Positions 8,641 to 17,521 of a DNA stretch of 64,000 nucleotides are shown piece by piece. The stretch spans positions 11,591 through 75,590 of the forward strand of contig DBYR01000005.1 in NCBI GenBank assembly GCA_002310215.1, written 5' to 3'. A model generated the notes under the pieces. That model searched no databases and was not told the origin of the DNA. It worked only from the letters and a program-made list of their open reading frames with translations. Both the position numbers and the translations under genes were made by a program. Source of the stretch: Bacteroidales bacterium UBA1181 (GTDB taxonomy: Bacteria > Bacteroidota > Bacteroidia > Bacteroidales > Paludibacteraceae). How positions within the stretch are numbered: the stretch's first letter is position 1; every line of letters begins with the position of its first letter.

Positions 8641-11409
8641 ATGGCTCAATATAACGCATTTCCTTTCCAACAACGGGCAATCGACGAGATGCTCGAAAGT
8701 TTCAAAAATCTGTGGAGTCACAACACCTCCACCGTAGAACTTACGCTCAAAGCCCCAACGGGTAGCGGCAAAACATTCATGACCACCCACTTTATCGACG
8801 CACTTAACCGCCAGCCCGACTGGAACGAAGATGTGGCCTTCGTCTGGATTACTTTCAGCGATGAACTCGCCATGCAGAGCAAGGACAAGTTCTACGACTA
8901 TTTCTTCCCAACGTTGAGCAATCAACTGCTCACCATCGCCGATTTCTCACAAGGTAAGTTGAACAAAAACGATATACTTTTCCTGAACTGGCAGAAGCTG
9001 GTGTCACGTCGTGCCACAGACCGTCAAAACCGTCGACCGGAAGATACTGCGTTAATTAAGGAGGCGGGCTTTTACTTTGAGGATGTAGCCGAAAACACTT
9101 TGGCAGAAGGGCGACAAATCATTATGATCATCGACGAAAGCCATAAAAACGTGACTGAATCAGCCTATCGTGACGTAATCAATCCGCTCAATCCAAGAAT
9201 TATCGTCAAGGTGAGTGCAACGCCAGAAAAGGAACCATCCATCAGTGACGTGAATAAATGCAAAGCCGGTTGGGTCGAAGTAGACATCAAAGATGTGATT
9301 GAGGAAGGATTGATAAAAAAGGAAATTGTTAGCCAAACAGAAGATGATCTTAAACGATACAACAAAGAAGATTTGGATATACTCATGCTCGATTTAGCGA
9401 TAGAAAAGCGTGAGCAACTATTGGAAGAGTGGAAATCCTACGGCGCAAGCATCAATCCGCTAGTACTCATTCAATTGCCAGACGATGACAAAGATGCAGA
9501 GGCTCGTGGAGTCGAGAAAAAAGAGACATTAGTAATGAGATATCTACGAGAAAAAGGGTTCCAAGAAAAGGAAATAGCCGTATGGTTGAGTGGAGTACCA
9601 AAAACGGAGGCGTTAAAATCCATCACGGAAAACAATAGTTCTGTTTCGTTCCTTCTGTTTAAATATGCAGCCGGCACAGGTTGGGACTGTCCGAGAGCGC
9701 ATATATTGGTAATGTTCAGAGAGATAAAATCCGACACGTTCCGCACACAGACGTTGGGTAGAATCCGACGCATGGCAGTCCATGACAAGCGGTTGGATGA
9801 TTTCCCAGCTTTGCAGATTGGCTACCTATACACCAACTACTCCCGCAATGAGGTGGAGCAGATACCCGAAACAGACCCGAACAAACCTAAGACAAAGATT
9901 GTAAAGATGCAGGTAACGAACCGTGCCATGTTTGCTATTCAAAAATTTAGGTCTGAAATAACAGCACGGTTTGAAAATCGACTGAAAACCAGCGACAAAA
10001 TCACACAGAAGGCAGTGAATAGTGTCTGCGACAAAGTGAAAGAGAAGTTAACGGAAATAGAACACACTCTGGAAGAAACAATTGATGACGGGGTTGGATT
10101 TGCGACTGAATTAGAGGGGGAATATGGAGGAATAACCCCAAAAGACCGTAAAGTGACGGAGGCTATTGAGCAAGTGGTAAGCGAATGCGCAACGCTTGTA
10201 AATGAATCCAAAAAAGAGATAGAAAAATCATTACCGGAAAACACGCAAAAAATTGCCACAAGTATTTTGGAATCATTACAATCAAGCTTTCAATCAGAAG
10301 TAAGAGGCACAAAAATATCCAATTTCATCCTCGACCCCGCACTAAAAACCGAGTTCATCTCCCGTACTAATTATGGTGATTTGGGTAAGTCAAGTGAATT
10401 TCAAATTTCCTTCATACAATCTCTAAATCAATGGTTTGGAATCTCTAAAGAACTGTCGAACGACAATTCTAACACAATACTTCTGAAAAACAAAGGGGTG
10501 GACATCATACCAATACTCAGCCAAGAGATTATGGTGAACGCACGATTCAAGACGGTAGACAGTTCAATGACGAATACAGAAACGACTAAATACGAGATGT
10601 CTTCAAATGATGTGGAGAAGCTATTCACGAATCTATGCTACCAATTTATCAAGGAACATGATGATGCCGAGGCAATCATTGGTAACGCCAGCCGTTCATT
10701 CGGACGATTAAAGTCAGCCTTACGGATTTGGTTCAGGAACTATGCTTTGGTAACCTATACAGATACGGATGCCTACAAGGTTTTCATCAAAGATTTGTTA
10801 CGAAACGCAGATAGCAAATTTCGACCAGCCCTTACGCAAGCCATCAAAGACTACTATCCAGTATTACAGAAAACATTGGAGGCGAAACGCATAAAAGCCT
10901 TGGAAGAAGAGCCTACACCATTCGTCATCTCCACAGAAAAGAGTTGCCCCGATGAATACGAGGAGTACCCCAACAAGCTCAGTTTAGTGGATTTATACCT
11001 ACCAAAGGAATACAATGGTCGGAAAAATGAGACCCAATTCATCGACTATTTAGAGCAGAAATCCCACATTGTGGAGTGGTGGCTGAAAAATGGAATAGGA
11101 AAAGAAGATTTGGGGTTCCGCTACATGGATAGCACAACCCATGAAATGCGCCTTTTCTACCCCGATTGGATTGTCAAATACCGAGACAACAGTATTGGCA
11201 TCTATGATACCAAAGGAGGCATCACCGCCAAATCTCAAGAGACGAAGGACAAAGCGGAGTGTTTGGCAGCGCATATTGCGGAACTGAATCAAAAAAGTGA
11301 AAAGTTCAATTACGTAGGAGGTATAGTGGAGATGCGCAATGGCATGTGGTATCTCAATGACTCAACAGAATATGTGTATGAAAACGAGGCAGATTGGAGA
11401 AGATTCTAA
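8641..11409 (+). CDS. res: Type III R-M system restriction subunit (Res)
   Basis: 922 residues. Superfamily 2 translocase/helicase joined to a nuclease; with Mod it cleaves DNA between head-to-head unmethylated sites. Walker A is APTGSGKT (residues about 38-45), motif II is DESH (165-168), and SATPEKE plus a late GRIRRM box mark motifs III and VI. Near the C-terminus, PDW (Asp 842) and DTK (856-858) form the PD-(D/E)xK nuclease site. Only 4 bp separate it from mod, so the two are one transcriptional unit. The gene appears intact. Confidence 0.95.
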   Translation: MAQYNAFPFQQRAIDEMLESFKNLWSHNTSTVELTLKAPTGSGKTFMTTHFIDALNRQPDWNEDVAFVWITFSDELAMQSKDKFYDYFFPTLSNQLLTIADFSQGKLNKNDILFLNWQKLVSRRATDRQNRRPEDTALIKEAGFYFEDVAENTLAEGRQIIMIIDESHKNVTESAYRDVINPLNPRIIVKVSATPEKEPSISDVNKCKAGWVEVDIKDVIEEGLIKKEIVSQTEDDLKRYNKEDLDILMLDLAIEKREQLLEEWKSYGASINPLVLIQLPDDDKDAEARGVEKKETLVMRYLREKGFQEKEIAVWLSGVPKTEALKSITENNSSVSFLLFKYAAGTGWDCPRAHILVMFREIKSDTFRTQTLGRIRRMAVHDKRLDDFPALQIGYLYTNYSRNEVEQIPETDPNKPKTKIVKMQVTNRAMFAIQKFRSEITARFENRLKTSDKITQKAVNSVCDKVKEKLTEIEHTLEETIDDGVGFATELEGEYGGITPKDRKVTEAIEQVVSECATLVNESKKEIEKSLPENTQKIATSILESLQSSFQSEVRGTKISNFILDPALKTEFISRTNYGDLGKSSEFQISFIQSLNQWFGISKELSNDNSNTILLKNKGVDIIPILSQEIMVNARFKTVDSSMTNTETTKYEMSSNDVEKLFTNLCYQFIKEHDDAEAIIGNASRSFGRLKSALRIWFRNYALVTYTDTDAYKVFIKDLLRNADSKFRPALTQAIKDYYPVLQKTLEAKRIKALEEEPTPFVISTEKSCPDEYEEYPNKLSLVDLYLPKEYNGRKNETQFIDYLEQKSHIVEWWLKNGIGKEDLGFRYMDSTTHEMRLFYPDWIVKYRDNSIGIYDTKGGITAKSQETKDKAECLAAHIAELNQKSEKFNYVGGIVEMRNGMWYLNDSTEYVYENEADWRRF

Positions 11410-11431
11410 ATCTATCGTGGGGATTCCCAAA

Positions 11432-11468
11432 CACAGGAACAGCGGAACGTAAGCTCCGCTGTTTCTGT
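11432..11468. terminator. Bidirectional terminator between res and the lamin-tail gene
   Basis: AACAGCGGA (11438-11446) and TCCGCTGTT (11455-11463) form a strong stem, extended outward by ACAG/CTGT. It lies between two converging genes. The same 9-base arms recur in the terminator at 38710-38745. Confidence 0.7.
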
Positions 11469-11490
11469 TATTAACCCACACTACCACCCA

Positions 11491-12981
11491 TCACCTCGAA
11501 ACCGTCACCACAAACCGCCGATTGACCATGTCACCCAACGGATGAATCGCCTGTACCACAACGATATACGGTGCGACGGCAACCAATGCACCTCCGTCCG
11601 TGCGACCATCCCAAACCAGCTCGCCCGACACGGAAAGGGACAACGAATGACCTAACGTCCGCACCACCGCACCGTTCAGCGCATAGACACGCACGTTCGC
11701 CAAATAGCCGGGCTTGTCCAGGTTGTAACGCAGGTGCCAGAACCCGGAGGCTTCGAGATAGGGGGCACACAACGGATCGGCCTCAAAAAGGATCTCCTCG
11801 ACCGCCATCATCGCCTGGTTCTCACAGCCCGGAGAGGCATAGCCCGTCGCAGGGGAGGCGGAGGTCCACGATGAACCCTCTATGGAAACACGCTCCAACG
11901 AGACCCCCACCCCCTTGTCAGGCACCCCCTCCACATGCAGGTCGGGGGCGAAATAGGCCTCGTCGATCAAGAGAGAATCGGATGTGCGGAAGAGGGAGAC
12001 CCATCCCCCAGCATTGTTCAGGGCCGCCATGTTGGACATCGGCACCATCGCCCCGTCGGACGCACACGAAGAGAGGTCACCCACCTTCTCCGGATATTTT
12101 GTAACCGCCTTATACTCATCAGGATAGATTAGTGAAGAGGAGGAGGCAATCCGCTTGCCATAGCTAACCGCACCATCCTTCTTCCTCGCCGCAAGGTTGA
12201 GTCCGGACAAGTCGATGACCTTGTCGGAACGGTTATAAATCTCCACAAACTCAGCCCCATCCGCAGACGGAGCGAACATGATTTCCGTGAAAATCAAATC
12301 GTTAGGCTCAGGCAATGAGGGAGGGTCGAGCACGGAAGCCGCTTCACCCTCCACCATCCAACCCGAGAAGGAGAAGGTGTTCGCCTTCGACTTAGGATAC
12401 TTGCAATAGATGCCCGAATAGGAGGCTTGCGTCAAGGTGTTATCGGTGACGGAGAACTCCTGACGAAACGACTCCTCGTCATTCAGCCTGGAGTAGACCA
12501 CCCATTCGCCCGCACTGCTACGGGTCACCCGCACCTCCACACGTAGCAACTTCTCGTCCAACGGAGGGAGAAGCCTCATCGTGTCCCCCTTCGCCAAGGT
12601 GACGACGCTTCCGCTTTCCTTGCGGAAGCATAAGGAGATCTGCCGTTTGGAATCACCCAAGCGCAGGAAATAGCCGGAGGAGGAGCCATCGATCGCCGGC
12701 GCGTCGACCGCCAAATAGTAACGGGCGAAACACGAGCCGGTCGGCTGGGTCATGGTGACGGTGAGACCCCACTCCGCATCGTCCATCGCGACAGAAGGGG
12801 CGAAGAGATAGCTCTCACCGGCTACATTGTTCAAGGAAGTAACCACCCCGTCGGCGACCGAAAAGAGAGAATCCGTACCCACGCAATACGAGGGAATCAC
12901 ACCATCCGTAAAGGATACATTCAGCTGAGCAAACGCACAGAAAGGGCACAAAAAAGCCCACACAAACAAAATTTTTTTCAT
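11491..12981 (-). CDS. Exported lamin-tail-domain protein
   Basis: 496 residues with a signal peptide (MKKILFVWAFLCPFCAFA). Residues about 20-210 look like a beta-sandwich region. Residues about 225-370 form a lamin tail domain: NDLIFTEIMFAPSADGAEFVEIYN, then LSGLNLA and a LIYPDEYKAV strand. The last 100 residues (RVYALNGAVVRTLG, VWDGRTDGGALV, PYIVVV) look like the FlgD-Ig/gliding-motility type C-terminal fold common at the end of Bacteroidetes surface proteins. The enzymatic role, if any, is unknown; no hydrolase motif is visible. It stands alone, between convergent res and divergent asd. Confidence 0.8.
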   Translation of the reverse strand: MKKILFVWAFLCPFCAFAQLNVSFTDGVIPSYCVGTDSLFSVADGVVTSLNNVAGESYLFAPSVAMDDAEWGLTVTMTQPTGSCFARYYLAVDAPAIDGSSSGYFLRLGDSKRQISLCFRKESGSVVTLAKGDTMRLLPPLDEKLLRVEVRVTRSSAGEWVVYSRLNDEESFRQEFSVTDNTLTQASYSGIYCKYPKSKANTFSFSGWMVEGEAASVLDPPSLPEPNDLIFTEIMFAPSADGAEFVEIYNRSDKVIDLSGLNLAARKKDGAVSYGKRIASSSSLIYPDEYKAVTKYPEKVGDLSSCASDGAMVPMSNMAALNNAGGWVSLFRTSDSLLIDEAYFAPDLHVEGVPDKGVGVSLERVSIEGSSWTSASPATGYASPGCENQAMMAVEEILFEADPLCAPYLEASGFWHLRYNLDKPGYLANVRVYALNGAVVRTLGHSLSLSVSGELVWDGRTDGGALVAVAPYIVVVQAIHPLGDMVNRRFVVTVSR

Positions 12982-13030
12982 TCAACAATAACTTTTATAA
13001 TTAATTACTACAAGTAAACCGCAAACAAAT

Positions 13031-13038
13031 TATCTTTG
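13031..13038 (+). promoter_or_regulatory. -7 promoter box for asd
   Basis: TATCTTTG fits the Bacteroidetes -7 consensus and lies about 84 bp before the asd start. No clear -33 TTG is present at the expected distance. Confidence 0.5.
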
Positions 13039-13121
13039 CAGAAAATTAGAGGATGGCAAACACATCCCTCTCGCAAAAGTATAAAATATTGAGAAAATTC
13101 ATATAAAATTACAAAAGAAAA

Positions 13122-14132
13122 ATGAGAGTAGCAATCGTTGGAACAAGCGGCGCAGTGGGACAGGAATTCCTCCGCGTATTAGCAGAACGTAATTTCCCGT
13201 TGGATGACTTAGTACTGTTCGGATCGTCTAGAAGTGCAGGACGCACATACGAATTCAAAGGCAAGCAATACACCGTCAAGGAGTTGAAGCACAATGACGA
13301 CTTCAAGGGTGTGGACATCGCCTTCACCTCCGCAGGAGCCAGCATCTCGAAGGAGTTCGCCGAGGACATCACCAAGTACGGTGCCGTGATGATTGACAAC
13401 TCCAGCGCATTCCGCATGGACAATGATGTTCCATTGGTTGTGCCTGAGTGCAACGCGGAAGATGCGCTCAACCGTCCGAGAGGCATCATCGCCAACCCTA
13501 ACTGCACCACCATCATGATGGTAGTGGCTTTGCAACCGCTCGAGAAGATCAGCCACATCAAACGTATCCACGTCGCCAGCTACCAAGCGGCCAGCGGCGC
13601 AGGTGCGGCAGCCATGGCGGAGTTGGAGCAGCAGTACAGGGAAGTGTTGGACAACAAGCCTGTGACCGTCAATAAGTTCGCTTATCAATTGGCATACAAC
13701 GTCATCCCTCAGATCGATGTCTTCACCGACAACGGATACACGAAAGAGGAGATGAAGATGTTCAACGAGACGAAGAAAATCATGCACAGCGACGTGAATT
13801 GTTCAGCGATGTGCGTGCGTGTGCCTTCCCTCCGCTCCCACTCGGAGTCCATCTGGATCGAGACGGAGAAGCCAATCAGCGTGGAGCAAGCACAGAAAGC
13901 CTTCGCCGAGGGTGAGGGTCTGCAGTTGATGGATGATCCAGCCAACAAGAAATATCCAATGCCTCTCTTCTTGGCAGGCAAGGACGATGTTTACGTAGGC
14001 CGTGTACGTAAGGACTTGGCGAACGAGAATGGTTTGACCTTCTGGATCGTGGGTGACCAAATCAAGAAAGGCGCCGCTTTGAACGCTGTACAAATCGCTG
14101 AATACCTCATCAAGGTAGGAAACGTAAAATAA
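13122..14132 (+). CDS. asd: Aspartate-semialdehyde dehydrogenase
   Basis: 336 residues, normal length. It reduces aspartyl phosphate to aspartate semialdehyde with NADPH, feeding lysine/diaminopimelate, threonine and methionine synthesis. The N-terminal nucleotide loop is GTSGAVGQEF; the catalytic Cys is residue 128 in NPNCTT, and the conserved QAASGAG and RVPSLRSHSE segments follow, the latter with the substrate-binding Arg and catalytic His. It is transcribed alone and is flanked by its own promoter and two tandem hairpins. Confidence 0.97.
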   Translation: MRVAIVGTSGAVGQEFLRVLAERNFPLDDLVLFGSSRSAGRTYEFKGKQYTVKELKHNDDFKGVDIAFTSAGASISKEFAEDITKYGAVMIDNSSAFRMDNDVPLVVPECNAEDALNRPRGIIANPNCTTIMMVVALQPLEKISHIKRIHVASYQAASGAGAAAMAELEQQYREVLDNKPVTVNKFAYQLAYNVIPQIDVFTDNGYTKEEMKMFNETKKIMHSDVNCSAMCVRVPSLRSHSESIWIETEKPISVEQAQKAFAEGEGLQLMDDPANKKYPMPLFLAGKDDVYVGRVRKDLANENGLTFWIVGDQIKKGAALNAVQIAEYLIKVGNVK

Positions 14133-14189
14133 AGGATTGCCAGTAGAGGCCGATAGAAAAGCCGCTACAATGGCCTTATAAAAACGAGC

Positions 14190-14226
14190 AAGGCACGGTG
14201 AACGATGAACCTTCACCGTGCCTTTC
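14190..14226 (+). terminator. First hairpin after asd
   Basis: A 13-bp perfect stem (14190-14202 with 14212-14224) starting AAGGCACGG. It is followed by a pyrimidine tract rather than a clean T-run. Confidence 0.6.
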
Positions 14227-14236
14227 CTTATAAAAG

Positions 14237-14273
14237 AACAGGACTGATTCTTTGGGAAATCAGTCCTGTTTTT
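14237..14273. terminator. Second hairpin, probably bidirectional terminator
   Basis: AACAGGACTGATT (14237-14249) pairs perfectly with 14258-14270 and is followed by TTTTT-type sequence on the plus strand. It lies between convergent asd and the minus-strand 778-residue gene, so it may serve both. Confidence 0.75.
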
Positions 14274-14297
14274 CATGCGTAAAACAGAATACGATGA

Positions 14298-16634
14298 TTA
14301 CTCTTTGACGTCACGGACTAAGCGGACGGAGCATCCGATTCTACGGCGAACGCCATCGTACGTCGGAGTAATATCATATACGTCAGGATTCTCATAAGCA
14401 GATGCTGAGTGTGCGATGAACAACATTCCCCATGAGAAGGTATCATCATCATACAGGGAGGTAGACCAATAACTACCATCAATCCAGTCGGTATAACCAG
14501 TGTCATCAATGTCGTAGGTGGATCCGTACCGCACTATTCCCGCACTTGGCAAGAAAACTGCACCTAACGCCTCCATGCGAGACCATACTTCCTCGTCATA
14601 AGTATTAACCTCATAGTTATAAATCGGAGTCTCCGGATTGTCATTATAAGGTATGCCATTGTTGAAATCCCAATCGTCAGGCAAAAGGAGGATTCCGTCC
14701 ACACCCTGTACTTGGGCTGCCACGTGGAAATTCCTATTGTCCTTGCGTCTTCTCATGAGATATTCCCACTCATCCTTTGTAAGTGTACGCCAAAGGTTCG
14801 CGGTGTTGCCTCCATTGGAGATCGGGTTATACACGCCCCAATCATACTTGGTGCCAGAGATGTCTGGAATATCTTCGTAGAAGTCGCCATAAGCGAAGTT
14901 AAATGTAGGGTCAAACGCATAACCGGAAGAAGCCCAACGGAAAGCGTCTATCCATCCGTCTCTTTTCTCGGTGGTATTTTGTATCCAACTCTTTGGCGAG
15001 ATGTGGTCAATTTGCGTCTCCGCGAAACGCCAGATCTTGGTGTCTGGATTGTATTGAAGGTTTCCTTGGGAGAAATTCACTTGTTTGGTTTCCGAAACCG
15101 AGAATCTTCCGCGAAGGAGTCCTGCGCTCATGTCAACGCCCGATAAATCGGGTTGATTGTCAGGAAGATAATTGTTCGGCATATCGACTCCTTCTCCTTC
15201 AAGTTCTTCATTTTCAATTGTACCCATCTTTATTATCTCTGCCGCTATACTATCTGTAGTGACTAATCGGATAAAATTAGTATTCCTGCCGTATGCGAGT
15301 GGATCAAAGAAATCATCGTCACACCAATATTCATCCTCACAAACAGGATATGCATGATTGGCGGTCAGGTTCATGGCGTGACATTCGAACATTATTCCCC
15401 AAGACCAATAGTTGGCGCAAGGCATGAAGACCACACCTAACGACTCCATCTTTTCCCATGTTTTTTTGTCATAGACATTAACCGAGCAATTCTCCGCTTT
15501 AGGAGTAAAGTTTATGTCAGAAGGGGTTTCCCAATCATCTGGCAGAAGGACATATCCTTCCATTCCATTCACCTTGGCCTTTGAATAGAGGCTATCTGCG
15601 TTGTCTCTAAAATTGAAGAGATACTTCCAGTCCGAATCGTCAGGGTTTTCCCATAGGCCAATCTTGTTACCTCCGTTATGGATAGGTTGGTCACCATTTT
15701 TTCCGTCGGAAGCATAATTAAATTCAATGCCCCAATAATGGTAATCCCTGTCATAATATTCGCACTCTGGATGATTAGCTGTACCAGCGCCATATTCGTA
15801 GCAATCGACCCAATCTGTGGCCGGAAACATCCAATAATCCAAGTAACTCTTCCCGAGAGTATCGAACTGGGTCTTGGCGAATCTCCATTCGTTCTTATAT
15901 GCGAGGTACTGCAGTACGCCTTTGGAGAAATGTACTATTTTGTTTTTCCCCATGGAGAATTTACCAGGCAACACTCCGTGGATTGCGGCTGATTTGAAAA
16001 GTGTGTCCGCAGGTGTCGTGTCGGCAGGAATGGTATCCGTAGGGATGGTGTCACCATGTATTGTATCCGTAGGGATGGTATCGACTGGTGGTATGTTTAT
16101 TTGAGCGGAGATCGAGTCTATCGTTGCTTCGAGTTCCTTGATTTTCCCCTCCCAAATGGCATCTCTTTCGGAGAGGAGGCTTTCGACTCTGTCGTTGATG
16201 AAATCCTGTAGGAATTTCTCGTCCACTTTGTCTGCCAAGAATGACCGATGAGCATACAAGGCGTAGGGAACGCTCAACAACTGGGAGGTGACGGAGATGG
16301 TCTTCCCGTTCAGTTCTGCGGCGGAACGAATGAAGAATGGTCCGTTGCTCCAATCGATGGTGTTGAAGTCATACGTCGTCATTCCACCTCCGACCTCAAG
16401 GGTGATGACTCCGTTGACAGTTGTGGCGGTGGTATGGGTTTCCGAGTATACCACAGTGCCCCCTTCTATGTTCCCTTGCAAAATGGAGATTTGGACCTCC
16501 AGATCCTGGTTGCTGACCACGTTACCTGCGGCATCGCGAATGACCGCTTGGTAAGTGAGTTTTTGTGGGACTTGCGCCGACAACGACACTATCCATAGCA
16601 GTGTCATCGCGACAATCATAAAAATTCTCTTCAT
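14298..16634 (-). CDS. Large exported protein with two repeated domains
   Basis: 778 residues. A signal peptide (MKRIFMIVAMTLLWIVSLSA) leads into an N-terminal domain (residues about 20-130; QKLTYQAVIRDAAGNVV) of a type seen at the start of many Bacteroidetes surface proteins. Next come a helical segment (about 140-185), a Thr/Pro/Asp linker with DTIPTDT-like repeats (about 190-215), and two homologous domains at about 220-490 and 504-775. Each opens with a GxFS-(x)n-VxFS-GxLQY motif and contains a LLPDDWE/D segment and a MExLGxVF/AVFLP segment. I recognise the repeat as common in Bacteroidetes exported proteins but know no function. No T9SS tail is visible. It lies 78 bp downstream of a small T9SS-tail gene, perhaps in one transcript. 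Confidence 0.75.
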   Translation of the reverse strand: MKRIFMIVAMTLLWIVSLSAQVPQKLTYQAVIRDAAGNVVSNQDLEVQISILQGNIEGGTVVYSETHTTATTVNGVITLEVGGGMTTYDFNTIDWSNGPFFIRSAAELNGKTISVTSQLLSVPYALYAHRSFLADKVDEKFLQDFINDRVESLLSERDAIWEGKIKELEATIDSISAQINIPPVDTIPTDTIHGDTIPTDTIPADTTPADTLFKSAAIHGVLPGKFSMGKNKIVHFSKGVLQYLAYKNEWRFAKTQFDTLGKSYLDYWMFPATDWVDCYEYGAGTANHPECEYYDRDYHYWGIEFNYASDGKNGDQPIHNGGNKIGLWENPDDSDWKYLFNFRDNADSLYSKAKVNGMEGYVLLPDDWETPSDINFTPKAENCSVNVYDKKTWEKMESLGVVFMPCANYWSWGIMFECHAMNLTANHAYPVCEDEYWCDDDFFDPLAYGRNTNFIRLVTTDSIAAEIIKMGTIENEELEGEGVDMPNNYLPDNQPDLSGVDMSAGLLRGRFSVSETKQVNFSQGNLQYNPDTKIWRFAETQIDHISPKSWIQNTTEKRDGWIDAFRWASSGYAFDPTFNFAYGDFYEDIPDISGTKYDWGVYNPISNGGNTANLWRTLTKDEWEYLMRRRKDNRNFHVAAQVQGVDGILLLPDDWDFNNGIPYNDNPETPIYNYEVNTYDEEVWSRMEALGAVFLPSAGIVRYGSTYDIDDTGYTDWIDGSYWSTSLYDDDTFSWGMLFIAHSASAYENPDVYDITPTYDGVRRRIGCSVRLVRDVKE

Positions 16635-16712
16635 GGTGTAATAAATAGTTAATATTGAATGAATGTTTTTTTATATGTGCAACGCTATAACGTCAAGCCA
16701 GACTTATGCCCG

Positions 16713-17174
16713 TCATTTCTTGACGATGCTGAATGATTTGACGATCGTTTCGTCGTGTGTGAGCGTGAGATGGTATAGTCCTGAGGCGTAGCTGGAAAAA
16801 TTGATTCGAGTCTCGCTTTCCCTCACGGGTGCGGACAATAGTTGTTGTCCTTCCGCATTCGTCAGGGTCATCGTCAAGTTTTTAAACTCGCCCGTTGTAA
16901 GCACGAGCACATCTTTTGTGGGGTTCGGATAGACCGACAACAAGGTGATGCTGGTGAGCTCCATTCCCGTGGTCGTCGCCACATTGTATGGGATGAGATT
17001 ACCTGTGGAGAGCGCTCCGTCTTCCGACTCCATGGCCGCCACATTCCCCACCACATGGTAGAGTGTCAGATCACTTTGCGTCTTCTCGGCCGCTGAACTG
17101 TATAGGTTCGACTGGGCGTGACAAAATATGGGCACACCCGCCAATGACGCAGACAATAATATGTGTTTTAGCAT
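16713..17174 (-). CDS. Small exported protein ending in a T9SS sorting domain
   Basis: 153 residues: a signal peptide (about 1-20), only about 55 residues of mature sequence, then a type A T9SS C-terminal domain of about 75 residues (LLSVYPNPTKDVLVL through YHLTLTHDETIVKSFSIVKK). Such domains direct proteins through the Por secretion system to the cell surface. The near absence of a passenger is unusual; it may be a degenerate remnant, a small adhesive protein or a structural filler. A promoter is visible upstream at 17344-17374. Confidence 0.75.
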   Translation of the reverse strand: MLKHILLSASLAGVPIFCHAQSNLYSSAAEKTQSDLTLYHVVGNVAAMESEDGALSTGNLIPYNVATTTGMELTSITLLSVYPNPTKDVLVLTTGEFKNLTMTLTNAEGQQLLSAPVRESETRINFSSYASGLYHLTLTHDETIVKSFSIVKK

Positions 17175-17343
17175 AGCATAATAATGATTTAATATGTTTT
17201 ACACTCAATACACGAAATGTCGCCAATAAACTTATGCGGGAGTATGTATTGTGAAAAACGGGGAAGTCGCACACAATAAACAACAATAACACGTTTCAAT
17301 GGTATTCACATTAACACTCCCTGTATGTCCTTTAAATATTAGG
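17175..17343 (-). other. Leader of the small T9SS gene, part of a 347-bp gene-free stretch
   Basis: The stretch 17175-17521 separates two minus-strand genes. It contains the promoter given separately and about 165 bp of untranslated leader. The distal part (17375-17521) holds nothing I recognise, including no clear terminator for the OmpA-family gene. Confidence 0.5.
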
Positions 17344-17374
17344 CAAAGGTAAAATAAAACATATCAAAAGTCAA
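17344..17374 (-). promoter_or_regulatory. Bacteroidetes-type promoter, minus strand
   Basis: Read on the minus strand, TTG (17374-17372), 20 bp, then TACCTTTG (17351-17344). It would drive the small T9SS-tail gene and possibly the 778-residue gene behind it. Confidence 0.65.
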
Positions 17375-17521
17375 AGATAATGGATATAATTCTTTTTATA
17401 AAATGATTTATATCGTCCGAAAGAGTGTTTCGGCAAGGAGCAAGGGGACTTACGGGGAAGGAATAAAAAACAGGGAGAACGTGTGATGCTCCCCCTGTTA
17501 TATGCTAAATTAGGTAAAAAA

